A DNA stretch of 38,490 nucleotides from Paenibacillus sp. BK033 (GCF_004345425.1 NZ_SLVP01000019.1:1-38490), one strand, 5' to 3'; positions 22,792 through 32,154 are shown, numbered from the stretch's first letter. Translations and numbers: made by a program. Notes: a model not told the origin generated them from the letters alone.

Positions 22792-24528
22792 TTATTTCTT
22801 CAAGAGTTCTGCAACTTCCGCCGTGATCTCGTCTCCGCCTTGCGCCTTCCAGTCCTTCACGAACTTATCGAAGGAGTCGAGCGACGCTTGCCCAAGGATG
22901 ATCTTCAGAACCGTCTCATCCTCCATCTTCTTCAGGTTCGCCCATTTGGTTTCCATCGTTGGCGTCTGGTTGTAAGTCACGCTGTAGACCTTCTTGTCGA
23001 TAGGAGTTGTCGCAAACGGACGGTCGCCGATCAAGAGAGAATAAAGCCGTTGGAAATCGCCGAAGTTAGCCGTGCTGAAGTTAGTTACGCCCAGCTCGTC
23101 AAACGGTGGTTTAACGACGTCTCTTACTTTTTTCGCATCGGCATACATCAGTTTGTACAAGCTGTTCGGTACGTTATAAGTTTCAGGTTCCGACTCGCCT
23201 TTCAAAACTTTCATCAACTCGGTATACTCGTATTCCGTTTCGTTCGCCGCAGCCATTACGTTACGGAGCGGATACCAGCCCACCGCAACGGACAGGTCGA
23301 AGGTTGCTTCATCACGCACAAGGGCGTTGTTCATGATCAGAATGGCTTTAACAACGTCCGGCTTCGCGTTTTTGCTAATCACGGTGTACGTGCTGCCCGT
23401 TGTTTTCATATGCGTATTCCATTTGCCGTCATCGGAGTAGACCGGATACGCCTGCCAGTTGGCCGTCGGGTCGTTCTTGAAGGAGTCCCCGTTGCCGTAA
23501 CCGCCTGCCCACCATGGTCCGAAGAAAATACCCGTCTGGTTCGCGTTGATCGGATCGCCCGTGTTATCGCGCGTACCCACCTCAGGGTCGATAAGTCCTT
23601 TTTTGTACCAATCGGCCAGCAATGCCAATGTTTTCTTCGTATTCTCCGATGTTGTTCCGTACGATACCGTCCCGTCGCCATTGTCGAGCCAGTAGCCCGG
23701 ATAAGCATCCATCGCGCCGAAGATCGGGTCAAATCCGGCCATATTGTTGGAAGAGACGAGGAACGTGGAATAAGGAAATGAATTCTTGGATGGGCCGGCA
23801 ATACCAATGGTTTTGTCGCCGCCCAGCTTATTATCGATAAACGCTTTAGCCGTTTTTTCGAGATCCGCCACCGTCTTTGGTACCGGCAGACTCAGCTTGT
23901 CGAGCCAGTCCTTGCGGATCCACATGACGTGAACGCCGTCGGTGTCTACCGTAATGTTCGGGAGCGAGACCATTTTTCCTTTGTAGCTGGCATTTTCCAG
24001 GGCGCGTCCTTCGGTACTTGCCATAATATCCTTCACTTGCTTGGAAGCATATTGATCGAAGAGATCGCCAATATCGTACAGCAGACCCGAGCTTGCGGCT
24101 TTCGTCATGAAGGAGCGGTCGTCGACCACCATGCCGTCAGGCAGCTTGCCCGATGCGATTGTCAGGCTGACCTTCTGCTTGAAGTCGTTGCCCGTAGCAG
24201 CCGTCCAATCCACAATGACGTTAATGTTGTACTTTTCCTTTAAGTAACGCGTGTATTGATTGTTGCTTACGCTGTCGCCTTCCGGCAGCGTTTTGTCCGT
24301 CGGGTCCACCACCATGCCGATGTGAACGTCAACGGGCTTCGGGAATTTGGAGAAGGCGAGGTCATCCCCGGACAATGCGGGACTCTCGGAGCTGCTTGCA
24401 TTCGAACTTGCCTCAGGGCTTGAAGACGCTTTCACATTGTTGTTTGATGAATCATTGGAAGAAGAACATGCTGTCAAGCTTACACCTAGTAATGCAGCAG
24501 AAAGCATCAGTGCCATATTCCTTTTCAT
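22792..24528 (-). CDS. Extracellular sugar-binding lipoprotein (LplA-like)
   Basis: 578-residue solute-binding lipoprotein. Signal with lipobox SLTAC (Cys21), then a Ser/Asn-rich tether to about 58, then the mature domain from PVDVHIGMVVDP. Motifs such as YLKEKYNINV, IRKDWLDKLSLPVPKTVADL and FFGPWWAGGY are typical of the large LplA/YtcQ-type proteins that bind oligosaccharides from plant polysaccharides. AGGAGGGG lies before ATG 24528. It has its own promoter with a cre box in the spacer, so it is transcribed apart from the upstream kinase/regulator pair that presumably activates it, and continues into the two permeases. Confidence 0.92.
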   Translation of the reverse strand: MKRNMALMLSAALLGVSLTACSSSNDSSNNNVKASSSPEASSNASSSESPALSGDDLAFSKFPKPVDVHIGMVVDPTDKTLPEGDSVSNNQYTRYLKEKYNINVIVDWTAATGNDFKQKVSLTIASGKLPDGMVVDDRSFMTKAASSGLLYDIGDLFDQYASKQVKDIMASTEGRALENASYKGKMVSLPNITVDTDGVHVMWIRKDWLDKLSLPVPKTVADLEKTAKAFIDNKLGGDKTIGIAGPSKNSFPYSTFLVSSNNMAGFDPIFGAMDAYPGYWLDNGDGTVSYGTTSENTKKTLALLADWYKKGLIDPEVGTRDNTGDPINANQTGIFFGPWWAGGYGNGDSFKNDPTANWQAYPVYSDDGKWNTHMKTTGSTYTVISKNAKPDVVKAILIMNNALVRDEATFDLSVAVGWYPLRNVMAAANETEYEYTELMKVLKGESEPETYNVPNSLYKLMYADAKKVRDVVKPPFDELGVTNFSTANFGDFQRLYSLLIGDRPFATTPIDKKVYSVTYNQTPTMETKWANLKKMEDETVLKIILGQASLDSFDKFVKDWKAQGGDEITAEVAELLKK

Positions 24529-24569
24529 CTAACCCCTCCTAAAACTCTTCGCTTGTTCCTTGCTTACCC

Positions 24570-24598
24570 ATTGTACAATGAAAGCGCTTAAAAAAAGT
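24570..24598 (-). promoter_or_regulatory. Promoter of the first importer with cre box in the spacer
   Basis: On the minus strand -10 TACAAT (24575-24570), 17-base spacer, weak -35 ACTTTT. The cre TGAAAGCGCTTAAA (24579-24592, plus-strand reading) matches 13 of 14 aligned positions of TGNAANCGNTNNCA and occupies the spacer, so CcpA would directly block RNA polymerase. The poor -35 suggests that an activator, likely the adjacent YesN-type regulator, is needed. Confidence 0.7.
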
Positions 24599-24656
24599 CG
24601 GACGGATGTGCCCTGTTTTGTGTTCAATCAAGAAACGGGGGTAGATATTTGTTCGA

Positions 24657-25742
24657 TTAGTTGTAGTCAATCTTCCCCCCTATGAATTGCGCGCGGAACT
24701 CGGAAGGCAGGAGACGGGTCTGCTCATAGAAAAGCTGGGAGAAATATTTGGAGTCGTTATAGCCTACGGCATGGGCAACCCACGCGATGGACTGATTCGT
24801 CTCGCACAGCAGCCGCTCGGCCGATCTAATCCGCTCCTGCTTCAAATAATCGTTAAACGTCGAGCCTGTCAGCCTCTTGAAGCATTGGCTGAAATAGCTT
24901 CTGCTCATGTGTACGTGATCGGCGACATCCTCGGCGTGCAGCGTACCCGAAGCCTGCTCGCGAATGAACAGCACCGCCTTCAGTATACTTGTGGTTGTAT
25001 TGGTAAAATCGGTGGTTGCCGCCACCTGCGCATATACGCGCTTTCGGAAATCCCGCATCCATTCGACGGCCGAACGGATATCGGCCGCATCGGAGCCCAG
25101 CTCGGCAGCAAGGCCAAGGTCGGTCTCGAGCTGAGACAACACGCGCATAAACAGCCCTTCCAGGCGACGGAAGGACACCTTGGCTTGCGCGGTCTGCTTG
25201 CATAGCCGTTGAAAGACCGATTCATTATAAAGCCAGTAGTTAGAGCGCCATTCCTGCTCCAGCCCGCTCCAGCTCTCCTCCTCCTGCGCACGGACGTTTT
25301 GCTCGGGTGCGGGCGCAGGATTCAAGGCCGCCGGAAGCTGGCTGGACGGTTGCTGCGTTGCCGTTCCCGACATCTGCTGCCCAATCCTTTTCAAAATCTG
25401 CTCGTCATCCTCCGATTCCAGACGCACCTTGGAAATATAATCGAGCACGCCCATACGGTAAGCCGTCTGCACATTCTCGAATTCCTCATGGAACGACAGG
25501 ATAACGGAACGAAGGCCCGGAAACCTCTGGCGCGTCACCTGAAGCAGCTCCATTCCCGACATGACGGGCATGGACAAGTCGACAAACATGAGATCCACCT
25601 CATGCTGCTCCATGAATTCAAGCGCCTTCGCGCCGTTCGCCGCCTCTCCAACGACAACCATGTCATGATTGGCCCATGGCATGATGGAAATAAAGCCTTT
25701 GCGCGCAAGCTTGTCATCGTCAACGATTAATACACGAATCAC
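24657..25742 (-). CDS. YesN-type response regulator (receiver + AraC HTH)
   Basis: 361 residues. Receiver domain about 1-120: VLIVDDD acidic pocket, phosphoacceptor D55 in FVDLSMPVMSG, conserved Ser/Lys region LSFHEEFE and YISKVR. A Gln/Pro/Ala-rich linker about 125-155 follows, then a short helical region, and the AraC-type double HTH about 262-355 (HVHMSRSYFSQCFKRLTG and VGYNDSKYFSQLFYEQT). It is shorter than the paralogue at 34550, which has a large middle domain. Starts at GTG 25742, overlapping the kinase stop by four bases (GTGA), so the two are translationally coupled. Likely activator of the importer genes just downstream. Confidence 0.93.
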   Translation of the reverse strand: MIRVLIVDDDKLARKGFISIMPWANHDMVVVGEAANGAKALEFMEQHEVDLMFVDLSMPVMSGMELLQVTRQRFPGLRSVILSFHEEFENVQTAYRMGVLDYISKVRLESEDDEQILKRIGQQMSGTATQQPSSQLPAALNPAPAPEQNVRAQEEESWSGLEQEWRSNYWLYNESVFQRLCKQTAQAKVSFRRLEGLFMRVLSQLETDLGLAAELGSDAADIRSAVEWMRDFRKRVYAQVAATTDFTNTTTSILKAVLFIREQASGTLHAEDVADHVHMSRSYFSQCFKRLTGSTFNDYLKQERIRSAERLLCETNQSIAWVAHAVGYNDSKYFSQLFYEQTRLLPSEFRAQFIGGKIDYN

Positions 25743-27535
25743 ATGGCTCTCTCCTTTCGTTGTTCGAGAAAAGGAAGGTACAACGTAACCGTCGTCCCTT
25801 GATTTGGCGTGCTATCTATGCCCATCCGGGCTTTGTGGCCATAAAAGGATTCCAGCATGGAGCGGACGTAACGGAGTCCGATTCCCCAGCCGGTCTGCTG
25901 CTGGTCAGGCGTGTCGCGCTGCAGCAGGGCCAACGTCTCCTGGCTAAGCCCCTTGCCGTCGTCGCGGATCATAATGCGCACCATCTGCTTCGCTTCGTCC
26001 GGCAGCACGCTGATCTCCAGCATACCGTTGTCGTCGAGGCCGTGGCAGACGGCATTTTCCACGATTGGCTGCAGGATGAACCTTGCGACCGGGCTGTCCA
26101 GATAAGCTCCTTCGGCAATATCCAGCTTCACTTCAAAATCATGCCGCATCTGCTGCAGCTCAAGATAGGTTCTCATGACCTGAATTTCTGATCGGAAGGT
26201 CGCTTTTTCCTCGGATTTGCCCAGGTTGTAGTTCAGCAAAATAATAAGCGAGGAGATAAACTTCTCGATTTCCTCCTGCTTATGCATAACGGCCAGCCAG
26301 CGCACCGAATTAAGCGTATTCATTAGAAAATGCGGGTTGATCTGGTAGGCAAGCTTTTCGATCTCCAGCTGATGCCGGCGCTTTTCCTTCTGCTCCACGT
26401 CGATAATTAGCTTCTGAATCTGCCTTTTCATAATGTTGAACTGGTCGAAAATCCGGTCAAACTCGTCGATTCCCGTATGATACTGCGTAGTGCCCATGTA
26501 TCCTTTGCCAAACGTCCGCATCTCCTTCTCGATCAGCCGGAATGGCCGGTTAATGAGCCGCCGCAGCACAAGCGTAAGCATAAACATCATCAGGAGGGCG
26601 ATGGCGAGAATCCAATACATATGATTTTTCCACGTATAAAGCTCATGATTGTAATAAGAGACGGGGAGAAGCAAGGTTATGTCATAGCCGTAATCCCCGG
26701 TCATCCGGTTCCAGACATAATCGTCGGTCGCGCCCGACTGTCCCTCAAGCTCAAGGTGCTGGCCCGCTTCAAATGCAGCCGTATTGCTGCTATACGTTAC
26801 ATTGCCTGCAGAATTCGTAAACACAAGCGTATACGGCATGTTCAAACTTTCGGTAACCGAGCTCATATCCGTCGGAATATCGGTCTTGGCCTCCACGTAG
26901 ACAACAAGCTTGGTTCCGTCCGAAAAGGTAACTTCCCGGGTCACGGACACCACCAGATCATCGCTGAACCGGCATAAGGATTTATGCGGAGACTGGTATC
27001 TCAGCTCCCCCATACCGGCAACATCCGGCAAGGATTCAAGCTTAAAGTCCGTACGCACCGGCAAATTCGAATAAGCTGCTTGCCCGCTTGCGTTATTGTA
27101 GTACATCACCAGCTGCATAGCCGGGTTCGAGAACGTAATCAAGCCAATGTTATAGGAAATATCGCGGGAGAGAAGACGCTGACTATAAATGTCCGCGGTG
27201 TATACATACGTCTCCATCAGATGGCCTACCGTGCCTTCCGGCGTCATCTGCTGGGTAACCTGGAGCAGATTGTTGTACATTTGGTTCTGCTTTGTCGTTT
27301 GCTGATACAGATCAAATGCCATAGAGGTTTTGATTTTATCGTGCTGCATCGTGTAGATCGCATTGTAGGAGACGGAAGCCATCAGAATGGCACAGCCTAC
27401 AAAGCCAATGGTCAGTAACACCATAATGCGTTTGCGAAGAGAGGAGAACAAAAACCGGTTGCGCAGCATGGACAAGATGCCCGTCTTTCTAATATGAGCC
27501 GTTCTCGGAGACTTAAACAAGCGTTTGCCGTGCAC
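25739..27535 (-). CDS. YesM-type sensor histidine kinase
   Basis: 598-residue membrane kinase. TM1 about 36-57, extracellular sensor about 58-303, TM2 about 304-324, HAMP linker about 325-380, then a LytS/YesM-type His-kinase domain. The phosphoacceptor is H402 in AYQINPHFLMNTLNSVRW; the ATP-binding site shows QPIVENAVCHG (N box), DDGKGLS and GWGIGLRYVRSML (G boxes). Start taken as GTG 27535, preceded by GAGGTGATGAG. It would sense an extracellular sugar or the loaded binding protein and phosphorylate the coupled response regulator. No convincing promoter was found in the 107 bases before the tRNA terminator. Confidence 0.92.
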   Translation of the reverse strand: MHGKRLFKSPRTAHIRKTGILSMLRNRFLFSSLRKRIMVLLTIGFVGCAILMASVSYNAIYTMQHDKIKTSMAFDLYQQTTKQNQMYNNLLQVTQQMTPEGTVGHLMETYVYTADIYSQRLLSRDISYNIGLITFSNPAMQLVMYYNNASGQAAYSNLPVRTDFKLESLPDVAGMGELRYQSPHKSLCRFSDDLVVSVTREVTFSDGTKLVVYVEAKTDIPTDMSSVTESLNMPYTLVFTNSAGNVTYSSNTAAFEAGQHLELEGQSGATDDYVWNRMTGDYGYDITLLLPVSYYNHELYTWKNHMYWILAIALLMMFMLTLVLRRLINRPFRLIEKEMRTFGKGYMGTTQYHTGIDEFDRIFDQFNIMKRQIQKLIIDVEQKEKRRHQLEIEKLAYQINPHFLMNTLNSVRWLAVMHKQEEIEKFISSLIILLNYNLGKSEEKATFRSEIQVMRTYLELQQMRHDFEVKLDIAEGAYLDSPVARFILQPIVENAVCHGLDDNGMLEISVLPDEAKQMVRIMIRDDGKGLSQETLALLQRDTPDQQQTGWGIGLRYVRSMLESFYGHKARMGIDSTPNQGTTVTLYLPFLEQRKERAM

Positions 27536-27642
27536 CTCATCACCTCACAACAAGTATGGGACAAGACAATATTCGATGCTTTATGAGTTTATCCTGCCTG
27601 ATGGGGAGGAAAGCTGCAAGAGGGAATCGTATCCAAACACGA

Positions 27643-27677
27643 AAAAGCCCTTTATCCAAAGTGGGTAAAGGGCTTTT
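27643..27677 (-). terminator. Intrinsic terminator after the tRNA cluster
   Basis: AAAAGCCCTTTA and TAAAGGGCTTTT form a 12-bp stem extended by CC/GG around a short loop; the minus strand ends in a T run. Confidence 0.9.
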
Positions 27678-27718
27678 CTATATAAGGCGGGCTTGCTGTA
27701 TCCGCAATATGAACAAAA

Positions 27719-27795
27719 TGGTCGGGATGACACGATTTGAACATGCGACCCCCTGGTCCCAAACCAGGTGCTCTACCAAGCTGAGCTACATCCCG
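27719..27795 (-). tRNA. tRNA-Pro (TGG)
   Basis: Cloverleaf on the minus strand beginning CGGGATGTAGCTCAGCTTGG; anticodon stem CCTGG/CCAGG with anticodon TGG; T arm GTTCAAATC; acceptor closes as CATCCCG, with A discriminator and encoded CCA. Confidence 0.95.
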
Positions 27796-27870
27796 TGGAG
27801 CGGAAGACGGGAATCGAACCCGCGACCCTCGCCTTGGCAAGGCGATGCTCTACCGCTGAGCCACTTCCGC
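27796..27870 (-). tRNA. tRNA-Gly (GCC)
   Basis: Minus-strand cloverleaf starting GCGGAAGTGGCTCAGCGG; anticodon loop with GCC flanked by CGCCTT and AAGGCG; T arm GGTTCGATTCC; encoded CCA. It abuts the Pro gene with no spacer. Confidence 0.95.
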
Positions 27871-27873
27871 GTA

Positions 27874-27960
27874 TGGTGCGGTCAAGAGGACTCGAACCTC
27901 CACGTCATTGCTGACACTAGAACCTGAATCTAGCGCGTCTGCCAATTCCGCCATGACCGC
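27874..27960 (-). tRNA. tRNA-Leu (CAG)
   Basis: Class II tRNA of 87 bases starting GCGGTCATGGCGGAATTGG; anticodon stem CTAGA/TCTAG with loop TTCAGGT, so anticodon CAG; long variable arm; T arm GGTTCGAGTCC; encoded CCA. First gene of the minus-strand Leu-Gly-Pro cluster. Confidence 0.95.
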
Positions 27961-28051
27961 ATTTTTCGTAACGCGTAATGAAGATTATAGCCCAACATTC
28001 CCGGTTATGCAACAGTTATTTTTCACAAGCTTCGTTGCTGTCTTCAGCAGC

Positions 28052-28094
28052 AAAAAAGGCCCCCGCGACAGCCGTTTCGGCTGTCAGCGGGGCA
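28052..28094 (-). terminator. Intrinsic terminator after the clan-D glycosidase gene
   Basis: On the minus strand GCCCCGC and GACAGCC pair with GGCTGTC and GCGGGG around a GAAA-type loop, followed by CTTTTTTG. Very stable. Confidence 0.9.
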
Positions 28095-28121
28095 CCCTTT
28101 TATGCGATTATATGCGCGTTG

Positions 28122-31100
28122 TTACTTGTAGATGGTAAAGATCAAATCGCGGTTGCCGCCGTTCTCGGTGGTCCAGGTAGCTCCTCCGTTTGTTGACAGC
28201 CGCTCGAGCCCGCCGGCGTACGGATTGCTGTCGTTATAAGCAAACCCGTACTTGTTATCGGTTGAATTGTCGTCAAGCGTCTGCGGAGAGCGTAAGATTA
28301 GTCCGTACTTCTTCGTGGTGTCCAGTCCCGTCAGGCGCGGATATACCGCGTAAGGCGTCGCTGCTCCCGGAATATTGTTCGGATTAAGCGAAGCGCTGAA
28401 CAGCTTTTGCACCGGATTGTTGTTGGCATCGAGCTGAACGATATCCAGATAATAGTTATCCTCCGGCACCTTGTTTACATAGCTTTCGTACAAGTAGACA
28501 TCCAGCCTTGGCAGGCTTGATTGGGTTAACGTAAACGTCTGCATCCTTTGAATACCCGCACGGATATCCGAGTACGTGGAATACGAGGCGCTGCTGTTAT
28601 CCTGATCGATCACATAACCCGTATTGCCGCTCACATTATACGCTTCGATCTCGTTGATCGATGGAATAAATCTCGCCTTGTTGATATAAAGCCGGATTCT
28701 GGACGTATTGACGGTCGGGAAGTCGAATATTCGCCTGTCGCCAATCGTGAAGCCTTTCGTCAGGTTCACGTAGCTCGAGCCGTTCCAATATTGCAGGGTA
28801 TACGTATCGATCTGGAAGTTCTGGCTGCCGTAGGCATACTCATTCACAACAACCCGGTTAACGCTTGTGCTGGAGCCAAATTCAACTTCGATCCACTGGT
28901 TGTTCGCGGTGCCGTTCTCCCCGCTCCATCTCGTCGCTTGGCTGCCGTCCGTCACCTTGCTTGCCTCGTAACCGGCTTGCGCGGACCAGGTCGACGATGC
29001 CGTTGCGGTCTTGCCGGAGGCGAGATTCGCCGCAGCAGTCGGCCATGCGCTCGCTTGCGAGGAGACGCGCACGATAACCGATTCGCCCGGCTTCAGCGTG
29101 CGGCTGTAGCTGCCGGAGTAAGTGCCAAGCTTCGTCTTGCTGTACAGCTCCGTCAGCGTATAGGTTGCGCTCGGGCTAAGACCGAGATCGCTGAACGCTA
29201 CGGATGCGGACTGCGAATTGTTCATATCCCAGTTGGAGAGCCCGACGTATTTATCTCCGTTAGCTGCCGTTAAATAAAGGGCCGTTGGGGGGTGTTCGAG
29301 CTTATGATAAAAGTTCGTCATCGACAACGGCCGCGCCGCCTTGCCGGCCTTCACCAGATTAAGCAAATCGGAGTTGAACAGCGTCTTCATCCGATCCTCC
29401 GAAATAAACGGCACGTTGTCGCCAATAAGGAGATGACCGCCTCCCATTATTATCGCCGTGGACAGCAGCGTTCCTTCGTTCAGCGTTACTTTATTAAAGC
29501 CGTCTATGACGCTTTCCGGGAAAAGCATGTCGGGGTCATTGTACGAATACAACGTACCGTTCGTCCACCAGGAAGCCGCCGTGTTAAGCGCTTGGCGCTC
29601 GATGCCCGGATAAGACTCCAGTCCGATTGTCGTATCGACGCCCGTTCGGCGTCCATGCGCATAACCCGATGGCAAGAGCGGTGCTATCGATTCGTTGATA
29701 TAGATGTCCTGCGGCGCGGCGAGCAAGGTATCGCGCATGATCCGCATGCCGATCCGGTAAGCTTCCATCCCGTTCTTCGTGGAATCATAGAAGCTGCCTT
29801 CATACATGCCGAGGTCGATAAAATCGAGCTTGACGTAATCAAAGCCCGGGTCGATATGCTGCGTCTGCATGATCCATTGCAAATACGCCTGGCCGCCGGG
29901 ATGGGTCGCATCCACGATGTACGTATTGATGTACGACTTGATCGGGTTGCCGGAAGCATCCTTGAGCGCAATATCGCCAAACGTATACGAAGTCGTTGGC
30001 ACCGTATCCGTCAGCGGATCAAAGATCGCAAACGGAGCGGAGTATGTGCCGGCTTTCATCCCTTTGCTGTGCACGTAATCGGCGAAGTCCTTCAGATTCT
30101 GTACCGGCGTCTTGGTAGGGACGCCTTTATAGCAGCAGTCGAGATTCATGTAATTGTAGCCAAGCGACTTCAGGTGCGTGTAGAAGTAATCCGTTGTCGG
30201 CAGCATCGCATCCGCCGTGCCGTAGGTGTAATACGCATACCACGTGTTGAAGCCGATCGGCACGTCGCCGGTCCAATTCAGCTTTGGCTCCCCAACGGCG
30301 TAGGCTTGGCCAAACGTCTCCAATCCGTCGCGGTAGTCCGCGAAATAACCGAGGAAAAACTTATCGCTCGCAACGCTCGTACCGCTCTTTTTCCCGCCGG
30401 CGTTGTAGACTGAGAACCCGGTGAGCGGACCGTTTGCCGTGCTGGCCGGGGCCAGGTATTGCATGCTCTTCCACGTCTTTGTCGTGGCCGCGCCGGCGAC
30501 GACGCCCTTCTTGCTTGCATTGTCGAACATGGCCGCCACCCAGTAGCTCTTGCCGTTGAACGCCGACCAGGTTTCCCCCGCACCGTACGGACGGTCGTCG
30601 CCGTTCTGGCTGTTGCCGAAATCGTTAACCGGCGCTACGCCAAAGTCATAGTTGTTCGTATAAGGAGTCGTATAAATGCGTTTGTCGCTGCCGGAGCCGA
30701 TGTCGAGATTATTGGCTGCGATTGGCTCGAGGAAGTCGATCGTCTGCGAGGTCCCTTTGCTGACCGTCATATCCGAGAGGATATAGGAACGGTTCTCGTA
30801 CATGGTGATGCGAAGCGTGATTGTGGATCCCGAAGCAAGCGCGTTTGTAATCGTCAGCAGCTTGCCGTTTGTGCCATAACCGTCGGTACCGGTTGTCGTC
30901 CAGCTTGCGGTCCTTGTAGCCGAATCGGTCGACTTGTACCTGGTTGAGCTTCCGCTGATCGCATAATCCGAGTAAAAATCGCTGATGAGTGTCGTGCTGC
31001 CTTCCTTGAACGTGCCTTTGCCCGTCGACAGGTCGTACGCAACGGTAATCGCACCGTTGGTAGCGGTTACAATATTGCCCGTCTGAGAGATTGACACGGC

Positions 31101-31190
31101 TGCCGCATACGTCATGCGGGTACCGACAGGCAGCAATACCGACAAGAGCAGCGAGAGAAGCAGCACAACCTTCAAGCCATTCCTTCTCAT
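28122..31190 (-). CDS. Secreted clan GH-D glycosidase (GH27/GH36-like) with F5/8-type (CBM32) domain
   Basis: 1022-residue secreted hydrolase. Signal peptide about 1-29. An N-terminal beta-sandwich about 33-300 (ATNGAITVAYDLSTGKGTF) is like that of GH36-type enzymes. The TIM barrel about 305-625 has IGFNTWYAY, GYNYMNLDCCY and GMKAGTY; the probable nucleophile is D456 in YVKLDFID, the probable acid/base D519 in GRRTGVD, and the clan motif is YNDPDML. A beta domain follows to about 710, then an F5/8 type C domain about 722-852 (LASGKTATASSTW, ATRWSGENG, WIEVEFG), and an unassigned C-terminal beta module about 858-1022. Alpha-galactosidase is the default guess; beta-L-arabinopyranosidase or another related activity is equally possible. 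GGGAGGG is seven bases before ATG 31190. It is last in the second importer region. Confidence 0.8.
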   Translation of the reverse strand: MRRNGLKVVLLLSLLLSVLLPVGTRMTYAAAVSISQTGNIVTATNGAITVAYDLSTGKGTFKEGSTTLISDFYSDYAISGSSTRYKSTDSATRTASWTTTGTDGYGTNGKLLTITNALASGSTITLRITMYENRSYILSDMTVSKGTSQTIDFLEPIAANNLDIGSGSDKRIYTTPYTNNYDFGVAPVNDFGNSQNGDDRPYGAGETWSAFNGKSYWVAAMFDNASKKGVVAGAATTKTWKSMQYLAPASTANGPLTGFSVYNAGGKKSGTSVASDKFFLGYFADYRDGLETFGQAYAVGEPKLNWTGDVPIGFNTWYAYYTYGTADAMLPTTDYFYTHLKSLGYNYMNLDCCYKGVPTKTPVQNLKDFADYVHSKGMKAGTYSAPFAIFDPLTDTVPTTSYTFGDIALKDASGNPIKSYINTYIVDATHPGGQAYLQWIMQTQHIDPGFDYVKLDFIDLGMYEGSFYDSTKNGMEAYRIGMRIMRDTLLAAPQDIYINESIAPLLPSGYAHGRRTGVDTTIGLESYPGIERQALNTAASWWTNGTLYSYNDPDMLFPESVIDGFNKVTLNEGTLLSTAIIMGGGHLLIGDNVPFISEDRMKTLFNSDLLNLVKAGKAARPLSMTNFYHKLEHPPTALYLTAANGDKYVGLSNWDMNNSQSASVAFSDLGLSPSATYTLTELYSKTKLGTYSGSYSRTLKPGESVIVRVSSQASAWPTAAANLASGKTATASSTWSAQAGYEASKVTDGSQATRWSGENGTANNQWIEVEFGSSTSVNRVVVNEYAYGSQNFQIDTYTLQYWNGSSYVNLTKGFTIGDRRIFDFPTVNTSRIRLYINKARFIPSINEIEAYNVSGNTGYVIDQDNSSASYSTYSDIRAGIQRMQTFTLTQSSLPRLDVYLYESYVNKVPEDNYYLDIVQLDANNNPVQKLFSASLNPNNIPGAATPYAVYPRLTGLDTTKKYGLILRSPQTLDDNSTDNKYGFAYNDSNPYAGGLERLSTNGGATWTTENGGNRDLIFTIYK

Positions 31191-31335
31191 TATTTTCCCT
31201 CCCAATGAGTGGTGATGAGCAGACAACCCTGCTCTCGCCACCCATTGTACGACAGTCGACCGTCCAAAATAATCCAATTATTTGTGTGATCGATGTACGC
31301 TTTTTTGCTTACCGAGGTTTAAGCGCGATTGCGTT

Positions 31336-32154
31336 TCAGCCTTTGATCGCTCCGGCCGCAATCCCTTTAATAATGAAGCGCTGCATGAACAGGAAGAAAA
31401 CGATAATCGGGATAAGCCCCATCACCGCGTACGCGAACGCAAGGTTCAAATCGCTGCTGTATTGCCCGAAGAAGAAATACTGCTGCAGCGGTATCGTCCG
31501 GAAGTCTTTGCTTTGCAAGTACAATAACGGCAGCAAAAAGTCGTTCCAGATATAGAGCGCGTTAAGCACAAGCACCGTCGCGGTCACGGGCTTCAGCAGC
31601 GGCATAACGATGCGGATAAAAATCCCCGGCGTAGAGCAGCCGTCAATGCGTGCCGCCTCCTCAATCTCCCGCGAAATGCCCCGTACGAAGCCGGTAAAGA
31701 ACAGAACCCCCGACTGAACGCCGAATCCGCCGTAGATCAGGACAATCCCCCAATAATTGTTCAGCATGTCAAGCGATTTGCCAAGCTGGTAGAGCGGCAG
31801 CATCGTGACCTGGAACGGCACCATCATGCCGGAAAGAAACAGCAGGAAAAAGAAGTTGTAGAGCGGTTTGCTGCCGCGCGCAATCGCGTACCCGCTCAAG
31901 GCGGAAATGATCAGGATAAGCAGCACCGAAAGGACGGTGATGATTGCGCTGTTCAGAAAGGCGGTCGGATACTTGGACGTATCCCAGGCATGAACGAAGT
32001 TAGCCAGATCCGGGGACGGCGGCAGCGCGTAAAAGGAATCGAAGGTCTGCTTCGCCGATTTGAGCGCCATAAGCACGGCGACGTAGAGCGGAAACAGAAA
32101 CACGGCGGCAACGGCCGCAACGGCAATAAACACAAGCAATCGCGTGCTTCTCAT
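31336..32154 (-). CDS. CUT1 sugar ABC transporter permease, MalG type
   Basis: 272 residues, six predicted helices. EAA loop REIEEAARIDGCSTPGIFIRIVMP; C-terminal QRFIIKGIAAGAIKG is the normal MalG/AraQ ending. Its ATG shares one base with the stop of the upstream permease (TAATG), so the pair is translationally coupled. It is more like the MalG/MsmG group than the YtcP group of the first importer, so the two systems are not recent duplicates. No ATPase gene is present nearby. The 145-base gap to the glycosidase gene may hold a separate promoter. Confidence 0.93.
   Translation of the reverse strand: MRSTRLLVFIAVAAVAAVFLFPLYVAVLMALKSAKQTFDSFYALPPSPDLANFVHAWDTSKYPTAFLNSAIITVLSVLLILIISALSGYAIARGSKPLYNFFFLLFLSGMMVPFQVTMLPLYQLGKSLDMLNNYWGIVLIYGGFGVQSGVLFFTGFVRGISREIEEAARIDGCSTPGIFIRIVMPLLKPVTATVLVLNALYIWNDFLLPLLYLQSKDFRTIPLQQYFFFGQYSSDLNLAFAYAVMGLIPIIVFFLFMQRFIIKGIAAGAIKG

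Noticed and set aside
27961..28051. Attachment site or mobile element near the tRNA genes
   Set aside because: No integrase, direct repeat of a tRNA 3' end or phage gene is present; the tRNA genes are intact and followed by normal terminators.
29292..30413. 373-residue open frame antisense to the clan-D glycosidase
   Set aside because: Arg/His/Ile-rich shadow translation with no recognisable family; the opposite strand has clear catalytic motifs.
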